Shown here: positions 6,902 through 13,239 of the stretch, in pieces
Layout: each line of letters starts with the position of its first letter
How positions within the stretch are numbered: position 1 is the first letter of the stretch
NCBI GenBank assembly: GCA_001786805.1
Contig: MFTJ01000023.1
Span: 1 to 27,908 of the forward strand
Direction: 5' to 3'
Length of the DNA stretch: 27,908 nucleotides
Source of the DNA: Candidatus Nomurabacteria bacterium RIFCSPHIGHO2_01_FULL_39_10
Lineage (GTDB): Bacteria > Patescibacteriota > Minisyncoccia > Phycocordibacterales > UBA9973
Notes under the pieces: generated by a model
Seen by the model: only the letters and a program-made list of their open reading frames with translations
Told to the model about the DNA's origin: nothing
Databases searched by the model: none
Translations under genes and position numbers: made by a program

Positions 6902-7180
6902 ATGTCAGACGAAATAATATTTGAAGAAGATAATCTTAGAAAAACACAGCTGTCAACGCTAGAAACCAACTCCCCTTCTGGCTTAATCGGATTGGTCATG
7001 AAAATGGGTCTGGCAAATAACATTGAAAAAGCTAACTATGTGCTTTTGGGTATTTTTGCGATAACTCTTGTTATCGCTGTCATTGTTTTAATATTTTCCG
7101 GTACAATTTCTCTTTCTTCTAAACCTTCCGGACCGGATAAAGCCACTTTGGAGCGCATGATGCAACCGCCACCACAATAA
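6902..7180 (+). CDS. Small membrane protein, function unknown
   Basis: A 92-residue protein starting at ATG 6902 (MSDEIIFEEDNL). This start is preferred over an upstream ATG that would overlap the pilin gene by 80 bases. There is one transmembrane helix at ~48-70 (YVLLGIFAITLVIAVIVLIF) and a Pro-rich end. Because it sits 37 bases after the pilin-like gene on the same strand, it may serve the same envelope machinery, but I recognise no family. It converges on the amidohydrolase gene with only three bases between the stops and no visible terminator. Confidence 0.7.
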   Translation: MSDEIIFEEDNLRKTQLSTLETNSPSGLIGLVMKMGLANNIEKANYVLLGIFAITLVIAVIVLIFSGTISLSSKPSGPDKATLERMMQPPPQ

Positions 7181-7183
7181 GAA

Positions 7184-8182
7184 TTATTTATACGCCAATA
7201 TCTTCGCCCCATTTACAGAAGCAATTTTTACCATTTCATCTAGATTATAATATCGGCAGGCTTCCTGCATAATCCGCAATTCTATCCACATATCTCCATT
7301 TACAAATGGTTCATAAAAATCCGCAATGTTGTCTACCCCCAAGCCCACAAGTACTCCAGCTTCCAGCATTTCCGGAACATTCGCAATTGAATTGTGAACC
7401 GGCGCTTGAAATTGATCTAATTGTCGCATTGAAAGCGCCGCGGAAGGACACACAGCCACAGCGATACCGAGTTTTGCCATTTCTTTGTAAATTTTTAGGC
7501 GATATTCTTTCGGCTGGGCAGAGGTAGAGATGGCATGCACTGCCACCGTCCTATTTTGATATTTATGGCGTTTTACCGCCGCAATTAATTTTTCGGTGTC
7601 ACGCTCATTCGGATTATTTTCTTGATCAATGTGCACATGCACTGGCTTGTTTAATCTTTTGGCAATTTTAAAAAGATAATCTAGGTGCACTTCGTCGTTC
7701 GGCCGGTCTTTGGAAGGCAGTCCGCCGGCAATGTCCGCTTTGGCGGTAATTTCTTCATATAATTTACGGGCTTTTTCATCTACCAATCCTCCCAAAGGTT
7801 GAGTCACGATAAGCAATTTTATTTTATCTTTATATTCTTCTTTCACTGTAAGAGCGGCATCAATTGCTTTGTGCCCGACAGCATCATACGCATCGACAAA
7901 AGTGCATGTAAGCTTGCACTCCTGCTCCACCAAAAAATCAAGAGCACGTCTGATGCGGATTTTTATATCTTCCACTGTGCTATCCCTTTTTATGCCGTCC
8001 GACATGCGCCACTTTTCTTCCATACTCACCATAGATTTTTCTAGGCCTTCGCGGGTGATAAAATAAGCCTTGTCAAAATGCGCATGGCAATTCACAAATC
8101 CTCCTTTTCGGTTAATTTCCGCCAGCATTAATTTTTTTAAATTCCAAGGATTATTTATTTTTTTTAAGTTTTTATTTGCCAT
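7184..8182 (-). CDS. CodA-like amidohydrolase (cytosine deaminase-related)
   Basis: A 332-residue metal-dependent hydrolase of the amidohydrolase superfamily, CodA/AtzC-like branch. Metal ligands are visible in order: HAH in NCHAHFDKAY (~33-35), HIDQ in PVHVHIDQENNP, VHAIS, and Asp in GLGVDNIADFYEPF. In E. coli CodA the third motif reads HCDE with a catalytic Glu; here that position is Gln, so cytosine deamination is doubtful and the substrate is open. The gene overlaps the 3' end of argG by 11 bases, which suggests translational coupling, and it is last in an argH-argG-amidohydrolase operon. A role in citrulline, arginine or carbamoyl-compound salvage would fit the context but is inference only. 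Confidence 0.8.
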   Translation of the reverse strand: MANKNLKKINNPWNLKKLMLAEINRKGGFVNCHAHFDKAYFITREGLEKSMVSMEEKWRMSDGIKRDSTVEDIKIRIRRALDFLVEQECKLTCTFVDAYDAVGHKAIDAALTVKEEYKDKIKLLIVTQPLGGLVDEKARKLYEEITAKADIAGGLPSKDRPNDEVHLDYLFKIAKRLNKPVHVHIDQENNPNERDTEKLIAAVKRHKYQNRTVAVHAISTSAQPKEYRLKIYKEMAKLGIAVAVCPSAALSMRQLDQFQAPVHNSIANVPEMLEAGVLVGLGVDNIADFYEPFVNGDMWIELRIMQEACRYYNLDEMVKIASVNGAKILAYK

Positions 8183-9440
8183 ATTTCTTTGCGTTATCTA
8201 TTTCCTTTGCCAGTCTCATTTGTAATGTATAAACTTCTATAAATCCGGCGCTGTTGTTTACATTAAATTTATATCCTTCTTTGTTGTTGAAAGAAGTGTA
8301 GGAAAGAGCGTAAGGAGAAGTAACTGCCACCACCGTCGTATTGCCTTTGTAAAGACTAATAGTGACTTCGCCGGTGGCTCGCTCATTTACGGAATCATTA
8401 AAAGCATTGATTGCGTCCATTGATTGGTCAAACCATAACGCGCTGTAACACATGTATCCCCACTTCGTGTCCATCGTCTCTTTAAGTTCGTTTAATTCTT
8501 TCGTAGAAACATATTTTTCCAAATTTCGGTGCGCTTCAATAATGACATGCGCGGCCGGATGCTCGTACACACCTCTGTTTTTCAGTCCGACTAGGCGGTC
8601 CTCCAGAAGCTGTACTGTGCCGACTCCGTGTTTCCCCGCAAGTTTGTTCAAATTAATTATGATTTCATGTAGAGGCATCTTTTTTCCGTTTAAAGCTGTT
8701 GGGAGACCTTTTTCAAAAGAAAGCTTGACCAGCTCCGCTTTGTTCGGCGCATTCTCAGGCAAAGTATATGTGGTAAGAAAATTTTCTGTCGGCACTATTA
8801 GCTTCGGATCGGTAATTTCTCCGCCCTCCCAGGTGATTCCCCACATATTGTCATCATCGCTGTAAGGGAAACGGACAGTAGCCGGCACGGGAATTTTGTT
8901 TTTCTCCGCATATTTAATTTCATCTTCCCTGTCCATTCCCCATTCCCTGACTGGAGCGATAATTTTCATGTTTTTGTCAATTGCCAAGATGTAGCCATCT
9001 ATGCGCACCTGGTCATTGCCTTTGCCAGTGGAACCATGGGCAATGCAGGTAATACCTTCTTTCTGAGCCATTTCCACCGCTTTCTGAGCGAGAATTGCCC
9101 TGCCGATAGGCGTGGAGAGATGATATTCCCCCTGATAATGAGCGTTTGCCTTGATGCCTTTTGCGATATATTTCGTGGCAAATTCTTCCCGAACATCCAG
9201 AGTGATGGTCTTTACCGCGCCAAATTTGATAGCCTTTTGCTCAATAGCTTTCAGGTCATCATGCTGCTGACCCAAATTCATTGTCAGCGTCACCACCTTT
9301 GTTTTGTAATTATCAGCAATCCATTTGAGCATTACCGAAGTGTCCAGCCCGCCGGAGTAAAGAAGAAGGACCTTGTCCACTTCCCCGTTTCGGGCTTCGT
9401 AAGATGATGTCTTTATGTATGTTGTTTTTTGATTAAGCAT
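8172..9440 (-). CDS. argG: Argininosuccinate synthase
   Basis: Joins citrulline and aspartate at the cost of ATP to AMP + PPi, giving argininosuccinate. The N-type ATP pyrophosphatase P-loop is YSGGLDTS (28-35). HGSTGKGNDQVR is the family signature for substrate and ATP binding. At 422 residues it is slightly longer than common bacterial forms, with a ~20-residue N-terminal extension before the first strand. It follows argH by 40 bases in the same operon and overlaps the amidohydrolase gene downstream. The pyrophosphate released could in principle feed the membrane pyrophosphatase encoded nearby. An internal start closer to VDKVLLLYSGG cannot be ruled out. Confidence 0.95.
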   Translation of the reverse strand: MLNQKTTYIKTSSYEARNGEVDKVLLLYSGGLDTSVMLKWIADNYKTKVVTLTMNLGQQHDDLKAIEQKAIKFGAVKTITLDVREEFATKYIAKGIKANAHYQGEYHLSTPIGRAILAQKAVEMAQKEGITCIAHGSTGKGNDQVRIDGYILAIDKNMKIIAPVREWGMDREDEIKYAEKNKIPVPATVRFPYSDDDNMWGITWEGGEITDPKLIVPTENFLTTYTLPENAPNKAELVKLSFEKGLPTALNGKKMPLHEIIINLNKLAGKHGVGTVQLLEDRLVGLKNRGVYEHPAAHVIIEAHRNLEKYVSTKELNELKETMDTKWGYMCYSALWFDQSMDAINAFNDSVNERATGEVTISLYKGNTTVVAVTSPYALSYTSFNNKEGYKFNVNNSAGFIEVYTLQMRLAKEIDNAKKYGK

Positions 9441-9480
9441 GTTGTTTTTGTTAAGATTAATAAAAGTTAATAAAATTTAA

Positions 9481-10692
9481 TTAACTGCGCTGGGAAAATT
9501 TTTCTTTAATCTCCTGATAAGCTTCTCGGAAACTTTTGCCCTGCTTGACCAATTGCAGGGCTTCGTCGGTGGCATAAAGTTCCGGCGTGCAGGCAGCTTC
9601 CAGATTTTCTTTTTTTGCTTCCAGATTTTTTACGACCAGAATTGCTACTTGAATAGTTTCCAAAGCCAGCCTTATGCCTTTAATGTATGGCTCTTTGGTC
9701 AGCTGAAAATCTCTGTTGTAGCCGGTCGGCAAATTTTTTATAACATTCTCTATCTGATGCTGGTAGCCGTTGAAAATGGCTATGTTGCCCCTAATTAATT
9801 CCAAAACATCGTAATTTTTTTTCTGTGGCATAATGCTGGAGCCTGTTCTGAATGAGTCGGGCAATGAAAAGAAATCAAATTCTTTTGTGGTAAAGAGGAG
9901 CAAGTCGCTCGCAATTTTGCCGATGTCAAACATGACGCTTTCAACACCCTGCAATATAATATTTTCAAATTTACCGCGGGAAAATCCGCAGTACATAGGA
10001 TTTTTCTGAACCCTTTTAAAATTTAATTCTTTAGTTGTGAATTTTCTGTCCAAGCCAAGAGTGTTTTCTCCGTATCCGGCAGCAGACCCTAAAGGATTTT
10101 GGTCTATGATTTGCAAAACCGCTTCCAAAAGACTTAAGTCGTCCTCTAAGCTGTCATGATATGAGCCAAGCCACATGCCGACAGAGCTTGGCATCGCGCG
10201 TTGCATGTGAGTGTAGCCAGGCATTTTTATTTTGCCTTGTTTCTTAATTTGTACATCTAACGCGTCTACTAAACTTTCCGCTTCTTTTTTAATTTCCAAA
10301 AGTTTCTCTTTGCTGAAAAGACGGGTGGTAACCAATATCTGGTCGTTTCTGGAGCGCCCGGTGTGAACTTTCTTGCCAACATCTCCGTAATTTTCGGTAA
10401 GATAAGCTTCTATCGCCGTGGCACTGTCTTCCTGAGATTTATCAATCGTAAATTTTCCTTCTTTCCAAAGAGAAAAAATTTTATTCACCCCGCTTAATAA
10501 AATACTCAACTCTTTGGAGTTAAGTATTTTTATCTTATGCAGCATTTTAGCGTGAGCGATTGTACCCTGTATGTCGTATGGAAGAAGTTCCAAATCCAGA
10601 AGATAATCCACCCCAACGGTATAATTTTCCACCGCTTGATGCGTCTTGCTGTTATCTTCTTTTCCTCCTTTTGTGTCCCAGATTTTTTTCAT
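9481..10692 (-). CDS. argH: Argininosuccinate lyase
   Basis: Splits argininosuccinate into arginine and fumarate. Fumarase/aspartase superfamily motifs are intact: HTGRSRND (110-117), GYTHMQRAMP (159-168) with the catalytic His region, and GSSIMPQKKN (284-293) carrying the flexible-loop catalytic Ser. At 403 residues it is shorter than the ~460 of E. coli, mainly at both ends. It is the first gene of the argH-argG-amidohydrolase operon. The leader contains a perfect palindrome followed by a U run in the transcript 20-45 bases before the ATG, so transcription may be attenuated or insulated. No Shine-Dalgarno is clear. Confidence 0.94.
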   Translation of the reverse strand: MKKIWDTKGGKEDNSKTHQAVENYTVGVDYLLDLELLPYDIQGTIAHAKMLHKIKILNSKELSILLSGVNKIFSLWKEGKFTIDKSQEDSATAIEAYLTENYGDVGKKVHTGRSRNDQILVTTRLFSKEKLLEIKKEAESLVDALDVQIKKQGKIKMPGYTHMQRAMPSSVGMWLGSYHDSLEDDLSLLEAVLQIIDQNPLGSAAGYGENTLGLDRKFTTKELNFKRVQKNPMYCGFSRGKFENIILQGVESVMFDIGKIASDLLLFTTKEFDFFSLPDSFRTGSSIMPQKKNYDVLELIRGNIAIFNGYQHQIENVIKNLPTGYNRDFQLTKEPYIKGIRLALETIQVAILVVKNLEAKKENLEAACTPELYATDEALQLVKQGKSFREAYQEIKEKFSQRS

Positions 10693-10711
10693 CTTTTTTA
10701 TTGATTAGGCA

Positions 10712-10865
10712 AAAAAATAACCCCTTAAGGGGTTTTAATAAATGAAACGGCAATAATGGAAAAATCACAAAAAGTTCCGAGGGTCTTGCGCATACTGTAT
10801 ATATGAATCTTGTTTAGCATATTACACATTGAATAAGATACTATCACTTTCCCAAATCCGCGCAA
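10712..10865 (-). promoter_or_regulatory. argH: argH promoter and leader with terminator-like palindrome
   Basis: On the minus strand TTGCGC (10865-10860) and TAGTAT (10843-10838) are 16 bases apart and form a plausible promoter, with transcription starting near 10831. The leader then contains AACCCCTTAAGGGGTT (10734-10719) followed by ATTTTTTT, a terminator-like hairpin, about 20 bases before the argH ATG. A 34-codon frame starts at ATG 10829 and stops in the centre of the palindrome. It has only one Arg codon, so classical arginine attenuation is not evident. Confidence 0.45.
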
Positions 10866-10883
10866 GTGGATAACTAAGGAAGC

Positions 10884-10911
10884 TTGAAAATTTAAAAAAG
10901 AAGCATATAAT
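10884..10911 (+). promoter_or_regulatory. clpP: clpP promoter, predicted leaderless transcript
   Basis: TTGAAA (10884-10889), a 16-base spacer and a consensus TATAAT (10906-10911). The expected start site is 10917-10919, which coincides with the clpP ATG at 10919. Confidence 0.75.
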
Positions 10912-10918
10912 ACAGCTT

Positions 10919-11530
10919 ATGTTAATCCCAACCGTTATTGAAAAATCCCAATTCGGCGAAAGAGCTTATGATATATACTCTCGGCTTTTGCGCGAGCGTA
11001 TTATATTTTTGGCCGGACCGATAGACGATCATACGGCAAACATCGTTATCGCTCAGCTGCTTTTTCTGGAGTCCGAAGACAGCAAAAAAGATATTTCTCT
11101 TTATGTCAACTCCCCTGGCGGCTCGGTTACCTCCACTATGGCAATCGTAGACACCATGAACCATGTCCGTCCGGATGTTTCCACTTTTTGTGTCGGATTG
11201 GCCGCTTCGGGCGCGGCAATCATCCTGTCTGCCGGCAAAAAGGGCAAGCGATTTATTTTGCCAAACGCGGAAGTGATGATCCACCAGCCTTTGGGTGGTG
11301 TAGAAGGTCAAGCGACGGATATTGCAATTACGGCAAAACACATTTTGAAAACGAAAGACAATCTGAACAAGCTTTTAGCAAAAAATACCGGCAAATCTAC
11401 TGCTCAAGTGGAAAAAGATGTGGAGCGAGATTTCTTCATGGACGCCGAAGAAGCCAAGAGATACGGCATAGTGGATGAAATAGTAACAAAATCAAAAGCC
11501 CCGGTTAATCAAGTAAATAAAATTGCTTAA
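10919..11530 (+). CDS. clpP: ATP-dependent Clp protease proteolytic subunit
   Basis: Serine protease that forms a double heptameric barrel and degrades proteins fed by ClpX/ClpC ATPases in the cytoplasm. The catalytic triad is at the canonical positions: Ser97 in GLAASGAA, His122 in MIHQPLGG and Asp171 in VERDFFMDAEEA. The Ser motif differs from the usual GQAASMGA. The handle region and NSPGGSV loop are present, and 203 residues is normal length. There is no propeptide: the predicted promoter starts transcription at the ATG. It is divergent from argH. No ClpX or ClpC gene is in the window. The next gene starts 12 bases after its stop. Confidence 0.96.
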   Translation: MLIPTVIEKSQFGERAYDIYSRLLRERIIFLAGPIDDHTANIVIAQLLFLESEDSKKDISLYVNSPGGSVTSTMAIVDTMNHVRPDVSTFCVGLAASGAAIILSAGKKGKRFILPNAEVMIHQPLGGVEGQATDIAITAKHILKTKDNLNKLLAKNTGKSTAQVEKDVERDFFMDAEEAKRYGIVDEIVTKSKAPVNQVNKIA

Positions 11531-11542
11531 ATAGAAACGTTT

Positions 11543-12289
11543 ATGGAAAATCCAACAAAAAATGCATCACTTGGTAATGAGAGAGAGAATAAAGAATCTG
11601 CTCCGGATTTTTTAAAAATATTTAACGAAAGACTTCAAAAAATTAAGCCCTTAACAGGTAAAGTAGCCAAGGACTTGGCTTCTTGGTACGAAAATCCTGA
11701 AATTCCCGATATTTCGAAAGAAATACCTGCTATATTTTTCAACCTGAAAGGTGTGCCAGGAATTCCAACTGACATTTGGATTGAAAATCCCAAAAGTTTA
11801 GACGAGACTTCACAATATGTTCATAACCAATTAATAAAAAAATTGAATAAGTTTGTTGGCGAATCAGTACAATATATTTTCGGAGGAAATATTTTAGTAG
11901 ACAAAAATGGAAAAAAATATCTTGTTTTAGATGATACTCGTGCTAATAATATAAGAAATACAATAGAAGAAAGTGAAAAGTCTATGAAAGAACGAGAAAG
12001 TTTTACTTTATTATTAGATGTATTAAATAAATACGGAATTTCAAAAGTTATAGAAAATACAGAAAATTCTGGAGAAGTAGTCGGAAAGAGCATGCTTGAA
12101 AAAAGAAGAGAAGATATATTTTTGATTAACTTGGCCAGAAGGTATAAGATGACTAATAGTCAATATCTCAGATTAATAATCCTAGCAGAACGACTATTAG
12201 AAGCAAATGCGCAAGTGAGTTTGGAAAAAATTGCCGAAGATATTGTTAAAAATCCGGATAATGAAAATATTCCAATTAGCAATGTTTAA
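11543..12289 (+). CDS. Unknown protein downstream of clpP
   Basis: A 248-residue soluble protein of no family I recognise. There is no signal peptide or membrane segment. The N-terminal ~45 residues are polar. A middle part holds FNLKGVPGIPTDIWIENPKSLDE, and a segment ~103-130 looks like beta strands (VQYIFGGNILVDKNGKKYLV). The C-terminal ~120 residues are predicted helical, with LARRYKMTNSQYLRLIILAERLLEAN. It starts 12 bases after clpP and is probably co-transcribed. It is more AT-rich than clpP. It converges on higA with an 11-base gap and no terminator. A substrate or adaptor role for Clp is only a contextual guess. Confidence 0.7.
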   Translation: MENPTKNASLGNERENKESAPDFLKIFNERLQKIKPLTGKVAKDLASWYENPEIPDISKEIPAIFFNLKGVPGIPTDIWIENPKSLDETSQYVHNQLIKKLNKFVGESVQYIFGGNILVDKNGKKYLVLDDTRANNIRNTIEESEKSMKERESFTLLLDVLNKYGISKVIENTENSGEVVGKSMLEKRREDIFLINLARRYKMTNSQYLRLIILAERLLEANAQVSLEKIAEDIVKNPDNENIPISNV

Positions 12290-12300
12290 TTAAAAAAATC

Positions 12301-12591
12301 TTAAGCTAATTCAACTTCTTTATTGAATACTTTTGCAATTCTATTTAGCGTACCAAGAGAAAAACTGTGTGTGCCACTTTCAATTCTAGCAATCACTGAT
12401 TGAGGCATTTGCGCTTTACCAGCGACATCTTTTTGTGTAAGATTTTTTTCAAGACGAATTTTTTTAATTTGATGCGCGAGTCTTAATCGAACAAGTTCTT
12501 CATTGTAAGCCTCTCGAAAAGCTTTAGACTTGAAACTCTTTTTAAATACCTCATCAAACGTATAAAACTTTAAACCTTTTATTTTTTTCAT
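12301..12591 (-). CDS. higA: HigA-type antitoxin, XRE-family HTH
   Basis: A 96-residue DNA-binding antitoxin. The N-terminal ~30 residues (KKIKGLKFYTFDEVFKKSFK) would wrap the toxin. The XRE helix-turn-helix lies at ~40-90: IKKIRLEKNLTQKDVAGKAQ, then MPQSVIARIESGTHSFSLGT. It is encoded downstream of the toxin, the reversed order typical of higBA loci, with a 16-base gap. It should neutralise the HigB-like toxin and repress the operon through the palindrome in the promoter at 12956-12977. Confidence 0.85.
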   Translation of the reverse strand: MKKIKGLKFYTFDEVFKKSFKSKAFREAYNEELVRLRLAHQIKKIRLEKNLTQKDVAGKAQMPQSVIARIESGTHSFSLGTLNRIAKVFNKEVELA

Positions 12592-12607
12592 ATTATTTTC
12601 ATTTAAA

Positions 12608-12922
12608 TTAACTTTCTATTACTCTTTTATATAATATCTCTGCGTAATCTATTTCCCTTTTGGGTGTTTTTAAGCTTTGCTTAATAAAAGCATGTAAAAA
12701 ATATATAAGTTGCCCATGTATAAAGAAAACAAATCTGTATTTCTTTACTTTAAGTTCACGAATAGGGGTTCTGAGTAGTTTCGTTTCCACAACCTGAAAA
12801 TTTCCTTCTTTCATTGCTGACATAGCAACTGCTGTTTTTGCACGATCTGTCTCAGGCATAGAAACCAATATCGCTTTGACCGAATCGAAAAATAAAGTCG
12901 TATAGTGTTGCATTCTTCGCAT
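12608..12922 (-). CDS. higB: HigB/RelE-like toxin (phage-derived Gp49-like family)
   Basis: A 104-residue protein of the RelE/HigB superfamily, expected to be a ribosome-dependent mRNA interferase. The conserved C-terminal pattern is present: KYRFVFFIHGQLIYFLHAFI, then KQSLKTPKREIDYAEILYKR. Basic residues (Lys/Arg in ELKVKKYR and KKSxKTP-like stretches) are typical of the RNA-binding face. It is the first gene of the pair. I use ATG 12922; ATG 12913 (MQHYTTLFFDS) is an alternative. The predicted transcription start near 12950 leaves a ~27-base leader with no clear Shine-Dalgarno. Confidence 0.85.
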   Translation of the reverse strand: MRRMQHYTTLFFDSVKAILVSMPETDRAKTAVAMSAMKEGNFQVVETKLLRTPIRELKVKKYRFVFFIHGQLIYFLHAFIKQSLKTPKREIDYAEILYKRVIES

Positions 12923-12955
12923 AATACAAAGAAATTAATAATCTCGACCGGGCAA

Positions 12956-12985
12956 AGTATAGCAAAATTGCTATACTGATGTCAA
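12956..12985 (-). promoter_or_regulatory. higBA promoter with palindromic operator
   Basis: On the minus strand TTGACA (12985-12980), an 18-base spacer and TATACT (12961-12956). A palindrome with perfect ten-base arms, AGTATAGCAA and TTGCTATACT, separated by AA, covers 12956-12977. It therefore spans the -10 box and most of the spacer. This is the expected place for HigA (or HigBA complex) to bind and repress its own operon. Confidence 0.8.
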
Positions 12986-13000
12986 GCTCTATACATATAT

Positions 13001-13029
13001 TTGACACTTATTTCAAACTGATATACACT
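13001..13029 (+). promoter_or_regulatory. Promoter of the ocd leader
   Basis: TTGACA (13001-13006), 17-base spacer, TACACT (13024-13029). The expected start site is about 13035-13037, two to four bases before the leader-peptide ATG at 13039. It is divergent from the higBA promoter, with the two -35 boxes about 15 bases apart. Confidence 0.6.
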
Positions 13030-13038
13030 CAAGAAGTA

Positions 13039-13098
13039 ATGATAAATAGACATTTTTTTAAATTTAATACAGTTTCCCCGGTACCGATGCCTAAATAG
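13039..13098 (+). CDS. Putative proline-sensing leader peptide of ocd
   Basis: A 19-residue frame, MINRHFFKFNTVSPVPMPK, ending in TAG. Pro codons are 13078-13080 (CCG), 13084-13086 (CCG) and 13090-13092 (CCT), so three of the last six residues are Pro. They lie in and just after the 5' arm of the first leader hairpin. The stop falls three bases before the segment that switches between hairpins. This is the arrangement of biosynthetic-operon leader peptides such as TrpL. The gene downstream makes proline, which fits. AAGAAG lies 3-8 bases upstream, or the mRNA is nearly leaderless. Translation is not shown by sequence alone. Confidence 0.55.
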   Translation: MINRHFFKFNTVSPVPMPK

Positions 13099-13166
13099 CA
13101 GTCGGGGTATATTACTTATTAAATACGTTCAAGCGGCCCCGACGAAGAAGGGGCTTTTTATTTTTT
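13076..13166 (+). promoter_or_regulatory. Transcription attenuator of ocd (1:2, 2:3 and 3:4 helices)
   Basis: Four segments can pair in exclusive ways. Segment 1 (13076-13082, CCCCGGT) pairs with segment 2 (13101-13107, GTCGGGG), with two G-U pairs. Segment 2 also pairs perfectly with segment 3 (13137-13143, CCCCGAC), seven pairs, which would be the antiterminator. Segment 3 (13135-13140, GGCCCC) pairs with segment 4 (13150-13155, GGGGCT), followed by TTTTATTTTTT, the terminator. A ribosome stalled at the Pro codons in segment 1 would free segment 2 to form 2:3. One that reaches the stop codon would cover segment 2 and allow termination. Confidence 0.6.
13135..13166 (+). terminator. Intrinsic terminator in the ocd leader
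   Basis: GGCCCC and GGGGCT (one G-U pair) around GACGAAGAA, followed by a T-rich run broken by one A. It lies 74 bases before the ocd start codon, so transcription must read through it for ocd to be expressed from the promoter at 13001-13029. Confidence 0.85.
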
Positions 13167-13239
13167 AACTAACCCCTAAAAGCTGAATGTTTAACAAGCC
13201 GCCTACGCTTTATGCTGTGGCGCGCCGAGGAATTAACAT

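Noticed and set aside
13036..13166. Independent small RNA or ligand-binding riboswitch before ocd
   Set aside because: The first helix is too small for known aptamers and the Pro-rich leader frame explains the layout better, though a short attenuated RNA would still be made.
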